The position numbers and the translations under genes were made by a program. A stretch of 64,000 bases of DNA from Marinomonas sp. TW1. Its GTDB lineage: Bacteria; Pseudomonadota; Gammaproteobacteria; Pseudomonadales; Marinomonadaceae. The notes under the pieces are model-generated. The model did no database searches. It saw only the letters and a program-made list of their open reading frames with translations, and was not told the origin of the DNA. Positions 11,917-21,567 of the stretch are shown in pieces (the first letter of the stretch is position 1; each line of letters begins with the position of its first letter). The stretch covers positions 1 to 64,000 of the forward strand of contig NZ_JSEE01000019.1 in assembly GCF_001625355.1 (NCBI RefSeq). Reading direction: 5' to 3'.

Positions 11917-12897
11917 ATGCAACCTATACAAATACACGATGTTGTGGCCAATGAATTTGGTCAAGTGAACGATTATATCGTCTCACAACTTAGTAGTGAC
12001 ATCCCTCTCATCGAGCAAATCGGCTACTACATTATCAGTAACGGCGGTAAACGCTTACGACCTCTATTGGTTTTATTAGCGGCCAAAAGCTGCTCAGAGC
12101 TAGCAGACGATAAGCTGAACAATGCCATTAAAATGGCAACCATCATTGAATTCATTCACACCTCGACTCTATTACACGACGATGTGGTTGATGAATCCGA
12201 TATGCGACGCGGTAAAAAAACCGCCAATGAAGAATGGGGCAATGCGCCCAGCGTATTGGTTGGCGACTTCCTTTACTCTCGCGCTTTTCAGATTATGGTC
12301 GACGTTGGCAACATGCCCTGCATGGAGATTTTAGCCAAAACCACCAACATCATTGCCGAAGGTGAAGTTCAGCAGCTAATCAATTGTGGTGATCCAGACA
12401 CCACCGAAGCCAGCTACTTAAAAGTGATTCAATACAAAACCGCCAAACTGTTTGAAGGCGCGGCGTTATGCGGCGCAGTGGTAGCGGGAGCCAACGTAGA
12501 ACAACAAGAAGCCTTGCGGTTATATGGCATGTACGTGGGAACCGCCTTCCAATTAATCGACGATGTCATGGATTACACCAGCACGGCTGAAGAAATGGGC
12601 AAAAGCGTCGGAGACGACCTTTCCGAAGGGAAGCCCACTCTGCCGCTTATCTACACCATGAAACACGGTGCAGACGATGCGAAAGAACGCGTTAGACAAG
12701 CGATTTTAACTGGCGGTCTAGATCAATTGGAAGAGATCATCAATGACGTTCGCCATTGCGGTGCGATAGATTACACGCAACAGCAAGCTCAACAACAAGC
12801 GGACTTGGCCATCGAAGCCATTCAACCCTTGGCAGAATCTGAGTACAAAGACGCTCTGATCGCCCTCGCTCACGCCTCAGTTAAACGCCGTAATTAG
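11917..12897 (+). CDS. ispB: Octaprenyl diphosphate synthase (long-chain polyprenyl synthase)
   Basis: Builds the isoprenoid side chain of ubiquinone from farnesyl and isopentenyl diphosphate. 326 residues of the trans-prenyltransferase family: GGKRLRP (about 43-49), first aspartate-rich motif DDVVD (88-92), second motif DDVMD in FQLIDDVMDY (about 215), and a late GKPTLPL. Chain length (C40 or other) is set by residues before the first motif and cannot be decided by eye. The rplU-rpmA / ispB divergence is typical of gammaproteobacteria. Confidence 0.95.
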   Translation: MQPIQIHDVVANEFGQVNDYIVSQLSSDIPLIEQIGYYIISNGGKRLRPLLVLLAAKSCSELADDKLNNAIKMATIIEFIHTSTLLHDDVVDESDMRRGKKTANEEWGNAPSVLVGDFLYSRAFQIMVDVGNMPCMEILAKTTNIIAEGEVQQLINCGDPDTTEASYLKVIQYKTAKLFEGAALCGAVVAGANVEQQEALRLYGMYVGTAFQLIDDVMDYTSTAEEMGKSVGDDLSEGKPTLPLIYTMKHGADDAKERVRQAILTGGLDQLEEIINDVRHCGAIDYTQQQAQQQADLAIEAIQPLAESEYKDALIALAHASVKRRN

Positions 12898-12906
12898 TTA
12901 GGCCAG

Positions 12907-12949
12907 TGCATCAGGCTTAGTCAAAAATTAAACGACTGAGCCTGATGCA
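12907..12949. terminator. Long hairpin between convergent ispB and hydrolase genes
   Basis: Two 16-base arms (12907-12922 and 12934-12949) are complementary with one G-U pair and enclose an 11-base AT-rich loop. There is no clean T-tract on either side. The right arm overlaps the last codons and stop of the leftward hydrolase gene. It is probably a shared 3'-end hairpin. Confidence 0.6.
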
Positions 12950-13848
12950 TTCGGTCCATCGGCTTGCAACACATCCATAACGACCTGCGCGGCCAATGCC
13001 GAATCTTGTTGCATAAAGCAGTGCCCACCTTCCACTTCAATCAAATGAATGTTGGCATTTAATTTGGCACACAAACGATAAGCCTCTTTGAAATAATCAA
13101 AGGTATCTTTGCCCAACACTATGTAGGTTGGCACCGAAATTTGCGCGATTTTTTTCCACAAACCTTTTGGATAGCTTGAAAAAATCGCCGCCTCCATCCA
13201 CGTTGGACACCTTAATTGATAATGGCCTTTTTCATCCTGCAATAACGAAGAGCCAATGTAATCTTCTAAGCACTCAGCTTCCCAGCCTTTAAAGGTACCG
13301 CGTTCATAAAAACTTTTATGAACTTGAGCATGGCTCTCCCATTGCGTCCGGCGGCGTTTGGCTTGTTTCGCCAGCGGAATATGGCGACTCAGCCCCGCTA
13401 ATTTCACACCACGCATCATCCAAATCAGGCGTGGCGGAAACAACGCCGGATCCAACAAAATCATACGACTAAATATGGGTTCATCTCGCTGATTCATTAA
13501 CGCGGTCATACAACCACCAAAACTGTGGCCCATGCCAATCAACTCTGAACTCGGCTCCAGCACTCGACGCTGCGACAAGGATTGGGAAAATCGAGCCGCT
13601 GTCTCATTCCAACCGACAAAGCCTTTCGTAATAGAAGATCCTCCATGCCCGGCCGCGTCTTGCAAAATTAAGTTATAGCCGGTTAATTGAGACAAAAAAC
13701 GAGCATAAGTCTGCACAGCAAAGCCATTACCATGCAAAAAATGAATCGTCGGCTGATTCCTATCTTCATATCGAGAGTAGCCCTGTAGATGACCATCAGA
13801 CAATTCATGCTGCCAGGTTGATAAAGTTAACGAGTCTTCTCGATCCAT
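12928..13848 (-). CDS. Alpha/beta-fold hydrolase, substrate unknown
   Basis: 306 residues from the chosen ATG, which has a GAG site; an in-frame GTG seven codons upstream has none. An alpha/beta hydrolase fold is shown by FLHGNGF (oxyanion region), the nucleophile elbow GMGHSFGGCM with the presumed catalytic Ser, GKDTFDYF (likely acid) and GGHCFMQQ (catalytic His). No signal peptide is seen. The family covers esterases, thioesterases and C-C hydrolases; nothing nearby fixes the substrate, though fabAB lie next door. Convergent with ispB and divergent from fabA. Confidence 0.85.
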   Translation of the reverse strand: MDREDSLTLSTWQHELSDGHLQGYSRYEDRNQPTIHFLHGNGFAVQTYARFLSQLTGYNLILQDAAGHGGSSITKGFVGWNETAARFSQSLSQRRVLEPSSELIGMGHSFGGCMTALMNQRDEPIFSRMILLDPALFPPRLIWMMRGVKLAGLSRHIPLAKQAKRRRTQWESHAQVHKSFYERGTFKGWEAECLEDYIGSSLLQDEKGHYQLRCPTWMEAAIFSSYPKGLWKKIAQISVPTYIVLGKDTFDYFKEAYRLCAKLNANIHLIEVEGGHCFMQQDSALAAQVVMDVLQADGPNASGSVV

Positions 13849-13928
13849 ATAAAGCTCAATTATCCACACAAAGAAAACGCAAATACTAACAGAAATCCAG
13901 CAGTGAACAGATTCTCAGCGCCATTTTC

Positions 13929-13963
13929 ATCGAAAAACTCTTTACTGCTGAGTGTTTTTCGAT
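13929..13963. repeat. 10-bp perfect inverted repeat upstream of fabA
   Basis: ATCGAAAAAC and its exact complement GTTTTTCGAT are separated by 15 bases, between the divergent hydrolase and fabA. It could be a regulator-binding site or a short hairpin; it does not resemble the E. coli FabR or FadR consensus that I recall. Confidence 0.6.
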
Positions 13964-13992
13964 CTGTTGACGGTTTTTTTTCCTCACAAACA

Positions 13993-14021
13993 TTCATATT
14001 GCGGCCTCAAACCGATATAAT
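13993..14021 (+). promoter_or_regulatory. Candidate promoter for fabAB
   Basis: -35 TTCATA (13993-13998), 17-bp spacer and a consensus -10 TATAAT (14016-14021). The -35 is weak, which would fit an activator-dependent promoter; FadR plays that part in E. coli, but no FadR site was recognised here. Confidence 0.5.
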
Positions 14022-14105
14022 CAGCTAGATTTTATACTGCAAACTGGACCACATAACCCACCGAGCTATTTCTAGTCTGCGGCTGGATGTGGATATAGGA
14101 CTATA

Positions 14106-14621
14106 ATGACTACAGCTTCATCTTTTGAAAAAGACGAACTATTAAAATGCGGCCACGGTGAAATGTTTGGTGCAGGTAATGCCCAACTTCCTGTTGGTAA
14201 CATGCTAATGATGGATCGCATCACTCACATCTCTACTGAGGGCGGTGAACATGGCAAAGGCGAAATCATTGCCGAGCTAGATATCCACCCAGACCTTTGG
14301 TTTTTCGAATGTCACTTTCCTGGCGATCCGGTTATGCCTGGCTGCCTAGGCTTAGATGCCATGTGGCAACTTGTTGGCTTTTTCCTTGGCTGGAAAGGCA
14401 ACAAAGGTCGTGGACGCGCACTTGGCTCAGGTGAAGTAAAATTCACTGGGCAAATTCTACCGACTGCGAAGAAAGTGACTTTCCACATCAACTTAAAACG
14501 CGTTATTGAACGCAAGTTGGTCATGGGTATCGCAGACGGAAGCGTAAAAGTAGATGGCCGTGAAATATACACAGCAAAAGATTTGCGTGTTGGTCTATTT
14601 ACTTCAACAGAAGATTTCTAA
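14106..14621 (+). CDS. fabA: 3-hydroxydecanoyl-ACP dehydratase/isomerase FabA
   Basis: Introduces the double bond for anaerobic-type unsaturated fatty acid synthesis: dehydrates 3-hydroxydecanoyl-ACP and isomerises trans-2 to cis-3. 171 residues, one hot-dog domain. Catalytic H70 lies in [11 protein letters not shown] and D84 in LGLDAMWQL. The GEVKFTGQ segment is also typical of FabA rather than FabZ. It is 27 bp ahead of fabB and cotranscribed with it. Confidence 0.97.
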   Translation: MTTASSFEKDELLKCGHGEMFGAGNAQLPVGNMLMMDRITHISTEGGEHGKGEIIAELDIHPDLWFFECHFPGDPVMPGCLGLDAMWQLVGFFLGWKGNKGRGRALGSGEVKFTGQILPTAKKVTFHINLKRVIERKLVMGIADGSVKVDGREIYTAKDLRVGLFTSTEDF

Positions 14622-14648
14622 AAGATTCAGAATGAAAGAGGCACATTT

Positions 14649-15863
14649 ATGCGTCGTGTAGTAGTAACAGGTCTAGGCATTGTCAGCTGCCTTGGCAATG
14701 ACAAAGACAGCGTTTTAAACTCGTTGCGCGAGGGCCAGTCTGGTATTCGCTTCGCTGAAGATTACAAAGAGCACGGTTTCCGTAGCCATGTTTGTGGTCG
14801 TATCGATCTTGATGCAAACAGCATTGATCGTAAAGTTCGTCGCTTCATGGGCGACGCGGCAACTTACGCTTACGTTTCCATGCAACAAGCCATCACAGAT
14901 GCTGGCTTAACAGAAGACCAAGTGTCTAACATCCGTACTGGTCTAGTGGCGGGTTCAGGTGGTGCATCGGCACAAAACCTAGTAGACGCTGCAGACACAC
15001 TACGCGAAAAAGGCGTAAAGCGTGTTGGTCCTTACCGTGTTACACAAACGATGGGTAGTACTGTATCCGCTTGTTTGGCAACGCCATTCAAAATTAAAGG
15101 CGTTAACTACTCCATCACATCGGCTTGTTCTACCAGTGCGCACTGTATCGGTAACGCCATGGAATTAATCCAACTAGGCAAACAAGACATCGTTTTTGCT
15201 GGTGGTGGTGAAGAAGAAAGCTGGACACAAACTTGTATGTTTGATGCGATGGGCGCCTTGTCTTCTAAGTACAACGAAACACCAGAAAAAGCGTCTCGTG
15301 CTTACGATGCAAACCGTGATGGTTTTGTTATCGCAGGCGGTGGCGGCATGCTGGTTATCGAAGAACTGGAACACGCGAAAGCTCGTGGTGCAAAAATCTA
15401 CGCAGAACTCGTCGGTTACGGTGCAACGTCTGATGGTTACGACATGGTCGCGCCATCTGGTGAAGGTGCGGTACGTTGTATGCAAATGGCGATGAGTACC
15501 GTAGAAGAGAAAATCGACTATATCAACACTCACGGCACAAGTACACCTGCTGGTGATATGAAAGAACTGCAAGCCGTCAACGAAACATTCGGCGACGAGA
15601 TTCCACTAATCAGTTCTACTAAGTCATTATCTGGTCACTCACTCGGTGCGGCTGGCGTACACGAGGCGATTTATTGCCTGCTTATGATGGAAAACGACTT
15701 CATCACAGCGTCAGCAAACATAGAAGAGTTAGATGAAGCGGCAGGCAACATTCCTGTTGTGACAACTCGCAAAGACAATGCGAATCTAAACACTATTATG
15801 TCAAACAGCTTTGGTTTCGGCGGCACCAACGCCAGCTTGGTATTCAAAAAATACCAAGGCTAA
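14649..15863 (+). CDS. fabB: 3-oxoacyl-ACP synthase I FabB
   Basis: Elongates cis-3-decenoyl-ACP, the key step that commits to unsaturated fatty acids. 404 residues of the thiolase fold with the Cys-His-His triad C160 ([10 protein letters not shown]), H295 (NTHGTSTP) and H330 ([11 protein letters not shown]), and a GFGGTNAS C-terminal signature. The FabB-type triad and the fabA-fabB linkage separate it from FabF. A strong terminator follows. Confidence 0.97.
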   Translation: MRRVVVTGLGIVSCLGNDKDSVLNSLREGQSGIRFAEDYKEHGFRSHVCGRIDLDANSIDRKVRRFMGDAATYAYVSMQQAITDAGLTEDQVSNIRTGLVAGSGGASAQNLVDAADTLREKGVKRVGPYRVTQTMGSTVSACLATPFKIKGVNYSITSACSTSAHCIGNAMELIQLGKQDIVFAGGGEEESWTQTCMFDAMGALSSKYNETPEKASRAYDANRDGFVIAGGGGMLVIEELEHAKARGAKIYAELVGYGATSDGYDMVAPSGEGAVRCMQMAMSTVEEKIDYINTHGTSTPAGDMKELQAVNETFGDEIPLISSTKSLSGHSLGAAGVHEAIYCLLMMENDFITASANIEELDEAAGNIPVVTTRKDNANLNTIMSNSFGFGGTNASLVFKKYQG

Positions 15864-15880
15864 TCAGCCAAACGCTCAAT

Positions 15881-15906
15881 AAAAAAGCCGCTAATGCGGC
15901 TTTTTT
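15881..15906. terminator. Bidirectional terminator after fabB
   Basis: AAAAAAGCCGC and GCGGCTTTTTT flank a TAAT loop. It serves fabB on the plus strand and the convergent acyltransferase on the minus strand. Confidence 0.93.
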
Positions 15907-15935
15907 ATTGTCTACACAACACCTTAACGATCAAA

Positions 15936-16694
15936 TCAATCGTTAAACATGTACTTGTTTCCTTTCGGTAGTTTTGCCATTTCGGCGCGCATCCAAGCAT
16001 CCATTTCCTCATGTAACGCTGAGGTTTTCTTACCTTCAGACTCAATCACAGGTCCAACCACCACTCGGATAGTACCTGGAAATTTACGCCATTTCTTACC
16101 AGGCCAAGTATAGCCAGCATTATGCACAACGGGCAAAATCGGTGCTTTGGCCGAGGTCGCCAACATGGCCGCCCCTTTATTGAAAGCTTGCTCTTTGTTT
16201 GGCGCAATGCGCGTACCTTCAGGGAAAATCAAAACAGAACGACCATCTTCAATTCGCTCTTTTCCCTGACTGATGATTTGCTTTAACGCATTGGTTCGTT
16301 GTGAACGATCAATGGCGATCGGCTGCACCATGCGCAACCCCCAGCCAAAGAAAGGCACAGACAAAAGTTCTTTTTTTAGCACCGTTGACACAGGTGCCAT
16401 CAACACCTGTAACAAGTAAGTTTCCCATTCACTTTGGTGGTTTGCCACCAGCACAAACGCGCGCTGTCGATCAATGTTTTCCAAACCAACAAACTCAATT
16501 TTTACACCACAAAACACCCGAAAGACGAATAACAAACCTTTGTTATGAAGGTTCAGTACCGGCTGACGAAGTCCTTTCGGTAACAATACGGTTGCCAAAG
16601 GCGCTAGAGCACCAAACAACGCGGTCGACAACATGTAGTAAACAAAGAATATGGCTGATCCAATCCACGATCGAAGTGACTCCCAAAGACTCAT
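15936..16694 (-). CDS. 1-acyl-sn-glycerol-3-phosphate acyltransferase family protein (PlsC-like)
   Basis: 252 residues with an N-terminal hydrophobic segment (about 10-40), then the PlsC acyltransferase domain: motif I NHQSEWET (about 84-91, H-x4-E instead of the usual H-x4-D), LKKELLSVPFFGWG, and motif III FPEGTR. The predicted role is acyl transfer to lysophosphatidic acid at the inner membrane, forming phosphatidic acid. The H-x4-E variant is known from several proteobacterial PlsC homologues. It is 20 bp downstream of another acyltransferase gene and probably cotranscribed. Confidence 0.88.
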   Translation of the reverse strand: MSLWESLRSWIGSAIFFVYYMLSTALFGALAPLATVLLPKGLRQPVLNLHNKGLLFVFRVFCGVKIEFVGLENIDRQRAFVLVANHQSEWETYLLQVLMAPVSTVLKKELLSVPFFGWGLRMVQPIAIDRSQRTNALKQIISQGKERIEDGRSVLIFPEGTRIAPNKEQAFNKGAAMLATSAKAPILPVVHNAGYTWPGKKWRKFPGTIRVVVGPVIESEGKKTSALHEEMDAWMRAEMAKLPKGNKYMFND

Positions 16695-16713
16695 TAAAAC
16701 CTTACTCCTCGTT

Positions 16714-17820
16714 TTATTTTGCTAAATATTTTTGCTGTTGTTTCAACGGGTTGGCATACATAGCCAGCACAGTATCACGCAAGTCTTGCGGACACTCTTC
16801 TAGATAACGTGAAAACGCGGCATCCGGCGACGCTTGCCCAAGCTGCATGGCTAACGCAGCTTCATTGGTAGACTGAATAGCGTAGTTCGTGATGATCTGA
16901 CGATCCACTTCCGCAACAAACTCTTCCGGTGTTTCAAAACCCTCTTTGATCACATCACCAAAGGTCACGACCACTTTGCCTTTTTGTCCAACAATGCCAT
17001 TTTTAATACTATCAATGTCTTCAAATTCGGCTTTTTCGTAGCTGCCAGTCGAAGACTTTTGATGCAATTCATTGGCTTTATCAAAGGCACAAGGATCGTA
17101 CTCATAAGAGATGGAAACCGGCACAACTTTTAAGTTTGCCATTGCTTCAGCAAACGACTTTTTCTCTTTTTTCTGACTCATGAAGAACATTTTAATAATG
17201 GCCGGATCCGTTTGATCCAAACCGTCTTTTGCACGGCCTTCTTTTTGCGCAATCCAAATATTGCACTGATCTTTGGTCAAGGATTCGGTGATGTAAGCCG
17301 ACAACTGACCAAACGCCGCCATCATTTCGCGAATGCCGTTGGCGGAACGCTTAACAATGAAACTCTTATTCAGACGCATCAAATCGGACACAAAAGGACG
17401 ACGTAATAAGTTATCACCAATAGCAATACGAACCGTATCTAATCCCGCCAAATACAGACCATAATTGACAAATGCAGGGTCCATGGCAATGTCTCTGTGG
17501 TTCGACAGAAACAAATACCCTACCCCTTTTTGCAATTTTTCAATGCCACGGTATTCCACGTTAGTGGTCGTGGTTTTGATCATGCGCTCCATATATTCGG
17601 CTACGCGCATTTGGAATTCATGTACATTGGAGATCTTGGCAACCTGACGCTTTAGCGCCAGCTTTACCACGATTGCCAAGGGGCCGTGCATCCATTTCGG
17701 CCACTTCGCAAAACGAAAACCAATAATAGTGTTAATAAAGTCTGGTGTGGTGACCAGATTTTGCAGCACCTCGGCGACTTCATCGTCGTTGTAGGGGCGT
17801 ATATCGTGAAACTGATCCAT
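16714..17820 (-). CDS. Large PlsC/PlsB-type acyltransferase, unassigned substrate
   Basis: 368 residues. A glycerol-phosphate acyltransferase domain begins near residue 100: LFLSNHRDIAMDP holds the H-x4-D catalytic motif, GDNLLRRPFVSDLMRLNKSFIVKR follows, and WIAQKEGRAKDG corresponds to motif III. The helical N-terminal and C-terminal parts are unassigned. There is no clear membrane helix apart from a weak one near residue 50. Pairing with a PlsC-like gene suggests phospholipid or storage-lipid acylation; the acceptor is unknown. Confidence 0.82.
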   Translation of the reverse strand: MDQFHDIRPYNDDEVAEVLQNLVTTPDFINTIIGFRFAKWPKWMHGPLAIVVKLALKRQVAKISNVHEFQMRVAEYMERMIKTTTTNVEYRGIEKLQKGVGYLFLSNHRDIAMDPAFVNYGLYLAGLDTVRIAIGDNLLRRPFVSDLMRLNKSFIVKRSANGIREMMAAFGQLSAYITESLTKDQCNIWIAQKEGRAKDGLDQTDPAIIKMFFMSQKKEKKSFAEAMANLKVVPVSISYEYDPCAFDKANELHQKSSTGSYEKAEFEDIDSIKNGIVGQKGKVVVTFGDVIKEGFETPEEFVAEVDRQIITNYAIQSTNEAALAMQLGQASPDAAFSRYLEECPQDLRDTVLAMYANPLKQQQKYLAK

Positions 17821-17864
17821 TTATTTTTCCGTTAGTAAAAACTAAGCTGTTTTTCGTATTATAT

Positions 17865-20786
17865 TTACAGAGATTGAATATCAAAACCAAGGGCTTCCAA
17901 CTCATCACGCTTAGTGACAGAGGTAACCACGGCAATGTTTTCATTCTCTTTCGTTAGGTATGCCTTCGCGACCTGTTGCAATTGCTCAATCGTCACAGAC
18001 AAGATTTTCGCTCGAAACGCTTCTCGATAAGCAAGGCTACGACCATGTAACTGGACATAGAAATCGCTTTGCGCTTCACCAGCAGGTGAACTTGGCTTAT
18101 CCATAGAACCAATCACACCTAAAATGGCTTCTTCTAATGCTTCATCACTGTGAGTGTCATTCAATAACCACTCAATAGACGCATCAAAGTCAGCCAATGT
18201 TTCTGTCAATCTTGGATCACGGTAGGAGTAGAAACGGAATGACCCCGTGCCACCGTCAAAGGTTGCACCACCACCATAGGCACCACCTTGCTCTCGAATC
18301 GCACGATGTAAAAATCCGTTTCTCAAGAAACCACCCAATACCGTCAATGCCGCCACATCAGGATGATCTCCAAACGCTGTACGGTAAGCTTTACTGCAAA
18401 AGCTGACTTGCGTTGAAGTCAACCAAGCCAATTTCAATTGACCTTGCTGGGCAGGTAAAGTGAAGTGCGTATCCATGTCTCCCGCTGGCAAATCCGCGAA
18501 CACCTCATTTACTTGCGCCATGATGCTCACTTCATGTTGTGCTTCGGCCACCAACAACATCTGTTTCTTGGCTTGCAACAACTTGCTGTGTATACGCTTA
18601 AAGACAGCCAGAACTTGTTGTACGGCTGAATTGTTTTCTTTCATCGCATCGTCTAAAGCGATGGCGGAACGAATGCCCGACATACCGCCCCATGCTTCTT
18701 GCTGTGCGGCTAAGCCAGAAATGGCGCTGGCCGCTGCCGCCATCGCCAAAGAATGACCTTGTCCAGTCACTGACTGCTCACGACGTGCGCGGCGTTGCGC
18801 GACTAACTCTTTGACGCGACTCTCTTCGTCAAAACGCACATGCAACATGGTGTCACGCAACAATTCGCTCATGGCTCTGACATTCGGAACCAAGGCTTTA
18901 GAAGAAAGAATGAAGTAACCTGTTACCGTTTGACGGTCATTAATGGTCGCTCTAATTGAATTCGATGCACCCAAACCACCACACACTTGAGCCTGCTTTT
19001 CTTGTATCGCAAGGTAGTCTTGATCGCCTACCCCAAGCTCCGTCATTACTGAGGAGAACAACGGCAAATAGCTCGTCTCTTCCTCGTCTAGCTCTGGTAA
19101 CTCAACCACCAATTGTTGATACACCAGACCATTTGTTCCTTGAGGGTAAAAGGTAATAGGCAAACGACCTGCAACCTGCTCTCGATCGTATTCAGGTAAA
19201 CGTGCTGGCACATCTTCTAAGCCGACTTTCGGCAAGATGCTCATATCATCCACTTGCGCTTGGCGCGCTTTAAGCGCCTCACTGCGAGCGATAATTTGCT
19301 GCGCTTCGGCTTCAGACAAAGACGCTTTAATATGACTTAAACGGTCTTTCTCAGCTTGGTTACGGCGGGCCTCTAACGCATCGTCTGGACTTAACGTCAA
19401 GGTGACACGGTGGGCGTTTGACAACAATAATGCCTTAATCAAATTCGGAATATAATCCGGTGCTTGTACGCGCTCACGCATGGCCTCAATCACCGGATCC
19501 AAATCCAACTGAGCAATCACATCACCAGAATGCACAGCCGTCGACAATCCTGCGAGGATCAATTGCAAACCATAAGGGTAACTGCCACCACCAATTTCAC
19601 GTTGGCTTAATTCCAACTGGTGCAACATGGCGTCAACCATATCCTGTTGTACGCCTTTTTCCGCAATCTCTTCCAAACTGGAAAGGATTAATGCTTCGAC
19701 CTTACTGGAGTCTTCTCGCTTCACCCCTTCAAGACCACACATAAAGCTCATTTCTTTATTGCTGTCTTCCAGTCCACACAGAGGCGACGGCGCGCGTCCA
19801 AGGTCAGAATTTTCCAATACTCGACGCAATGGCGAAGCACTGTTATCCAACAACACACTGGACAATAATTGCGCTTCAAACTGCTGAGTTAAATCGGTAC
19901 TCTCCCCCAACAACCAACCGACAACCACGTGACTACCGTCTTCTTTCACTTCATCCGCGGCATAGCCTTCTTCCACGCGAACAGGCGAGAAATAACGTTT
20001 CGCATTCGGCACACTGACTTGGGTATCAAGGCGTTCAAAACGGCTCAATACTTTCTTCTCGAATTCGGCTTGCAAGGTCTCAGCCGGAATATCACCAAAC
20101 GTCATGAAAACCGCATTAGAAGGGTGATAATGAGTACGATAGAAAGCCAACAAATCATCGTAAGAAAGATCCGGAATGTCCGTCGGTTCACCGCCAGAAT
20201 TGAAATGATAAGTGTTACTTGGGAACAGATACTTGGTCAGAGTTTGCCACAACACAGAGGTGGTTGAACTCATCGCCCCTTTCATTTCATTAAACACGAC
20301 CCCTTTAAACGTCAGGTCTGATTCGGCGTTATCAGGTTCAGCAAATTCTAAACGGTGGCCTTCTTGAGAGAAGTCCAACTCATCCAGACGAGAAAAGAAC
20401 ACGGCGTCCAAATACACGTCCAATAAGTTATGGAAATCTTTCTTGTTCTTACTGGCAAAGGGGTACGCGGTCCAATCAGAGGACGTGAAGGCGTTCATGA
20501 AGGTATTCAATGAACGACGAATCATCATAAAGAAAGGATCACGCACAGGAAAACGCTCAGAACCACATAAGACGGTGTGTTCCAAAATATGCGCCACACC
20601 ACAAGAATCCGTTGGTACGGTTTTGAGCCCCACTAAGAAAACGTTTTCATCATTTTCCGATGCGATGTGAAAATGCTTTGCGCCGGTGACGGTATGCTCG
20701 AACTCCTGAACACTGGCGTTCAGAGCGTCAATAAACTCACTGCGAATAAATTTAAACGCAGGATGGTGCGCGATGCGATCTGTCAT
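17865..20786 (-). CDS. M16C zinc metallopeptidase, presequence-protease (PreP/Cym1) type
   Basis: 973 residues. Near the N-terminus the inverted zinc motif HILEH (H66, E69, H70) is complete. The following NTFMNAFTSSDWTAYPFAS and the late REQGGAYGGGATF are hallmarks of the M16C insulinase subfamily, which forms two half-shells around unstructured peptides. There is no signal peptide, so it is probably cytosolic. Bacterial members are thought to degrade short peptides; the physiological substrate is not known. It stands 44 bp upstream of the acyltransferase genes, in the same direction. Confidence 0.9.
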   Translation of the reverse strand: MTDRIAHHPAFKFIRSEFIDALNASVQEFEHTVTGAKHFHIASENDENVFLVGLKTVPTDSCGVAHILEHTVLCGSERFPVRDPFFMMIRRSLNTFMNAFTSSDWTAYPFASKNKKDFHNLLDVYLDAVFFSRLDELDFSQEGHRLEFAEPDNAESDLTFKGVVFNEMKGAMSSTTSVLWQTLTKYLFPSNTYHFNSGGEPTDIPDLSYDDLLAFYRTHYHPSNAVFMTFGDIPAETLQAEFEKKVLSRFERLDTQVSVPNAKRYFSPVRVEEGYAADEVKEDGSHVVVGWLLGESTDLTQQFEAQLLSSVLLDNSASPLRRVLENSDLGRAPSPLCGLEDSNKEMSFMCGLEGVKREDSSKVEALILSSLEEIAEKGVQQDMVDAMLHQLELSQREIGGGSYPYGLQLILAGLSTAVHSGDVIAQLDLDPVIEAMRERVQAPDYIPNLIKALLLSNAHRVTLTLSPDDALEARRNQAEKDRLSHIKASLSEAEAQQIIARSEALKARQAQVDDMSILPKVGLEDVPARLPEYDREQVAGRLPITFYPQGTNGLVYQQLVVELPELDEEETSYLPLFSSVMTELGVGDQDYLAIQEKQAQVCGGLGASNSIRATINDRQTVTGYFILSSKALVPNVRAMSELLRDTMLHVRFDEESRVKELVAQRRARREQSVTGQGHSLAMAAAASAISGLAAQQEAWGGMSGIRSAIALDDAMKENNSAVQQVLAVFKRIHSKLLQAKKQMLLVAEAQHEVSIMAQVNEVFADLPAGDMDTHFTLPAQQGQLKLAWLTSTQVSFCSKAYRTAFGDHPDVAALTVLGGFLRNGFLHRAIREQGGAYGGGATFDGGTGSFRFYSYRDPRLTETLADFDASIEWLLNDTHSDEALEEAILGVIGSMDKPSSPAGEAQSDFYVQLHGRSLAYREAFRAKILSVTIEQLQQVAKAYLTKENENIAVVTSVTKRDELEALGFDIQSL

Positions 20787-20940
20787 TCTCTACCTCGATA
20801 GAATTAGAATACGATGACTCAATAAAATGGTTCTTATGACCAGCTTAACCACCAGCCCATTAAAGTGGCGAAATTATAGCAAAATCCCCACATTTACTGC
20901 ACCAAATAACACGCAAGCATTCTGTAGAGAATGCCAACAC

Positions 20941-21516
20941 TTAACGTTTTTGATGCCGTTCCCAGTTTTCTAGACGGGCTTTTTCACTCTTTTTGAACAG
21001 CACATAAACCGCGCCTAAACCACCGTGGTAACGTTGAGCACTGTGGAAAGCCATCACCTCATCAATGTCACGTAACCACTTATTGATGTAACTCTTTAAT
21101 GTGGCTTGATTTTCTGGTGTTCGATCACCTTTACCATGCACTATGATGCCCACTCGAATATCGTGGTTCATACAATCTTGAGTAAACTGAAACACCTCTC
21201 GACGTGCTTCTTCCACGGTGCGACGGTGTAAATCCAAGCGAGATTCCACGCCGTATTTACCCTGACGTAAACGCTTAAAAACCCCATCTTGCACACCAGA
21301 ACGCTTAAATTCCAGCATGTCATTCGGATCAACACGCTCAACATAATCTTTCGACAAGTAATTTCTGTCTTCTTGCTTGGCTTCTAGCGCCGCATTTTGA
21401 CGAGCAACAAAATCCGCTTCACCCTGCTTTTTCCCCAAGTACACTTCGGTTTTTTTCAGCGGGCGAATGCCTTTCACTTCCTCGGCAAATAAAGAGAACT
21501 CTTCATCCTCGGTCAT
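20941..21516 (-). CDS. Smr-domain protein (SmrA/YdaL-like putative endonuclease)
   Basis: 191 residues: a basic N-terminal part (1-90) then an Smr domain with LDLHRRTVEEAR (the L-D-x-H motif), VGIIVHGKGDR (H-G-x-G) and GGLGAVYVLFK. E. coli SmrA with the same layout nicks DNA in vitro; the Smr domain is also found in ribosome-collision nucleases. The N-terminal extension matches SmrA rather than the MutS2 fusion. It is preceded by an unusual leader (see 21568-21690) that may control its transcription. Confidence 0.85.
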   Translation of the reverse strand: MTEDEEFSLFAEEVKGIRPLKKTEVYLGKKQGEADFVARQNAALEAKQEDRNYLSKDYVERVDPNDMLEFKRSGVQDGVFKRLRQGKYGVESRLDLHRRTVEEARREVFQFTQDCMNHDIRVGIIVHGKGDRTPENQATLKSYINKWLRDIDEVMAFHSAQRYHGGLGAVYVLFKKSEKARLENWERHQKR

Positions 21517-21567
21517 AACGACTCACCTCAAAACTCACCATAATGCCTTATCAGACAGCCGAATAAA

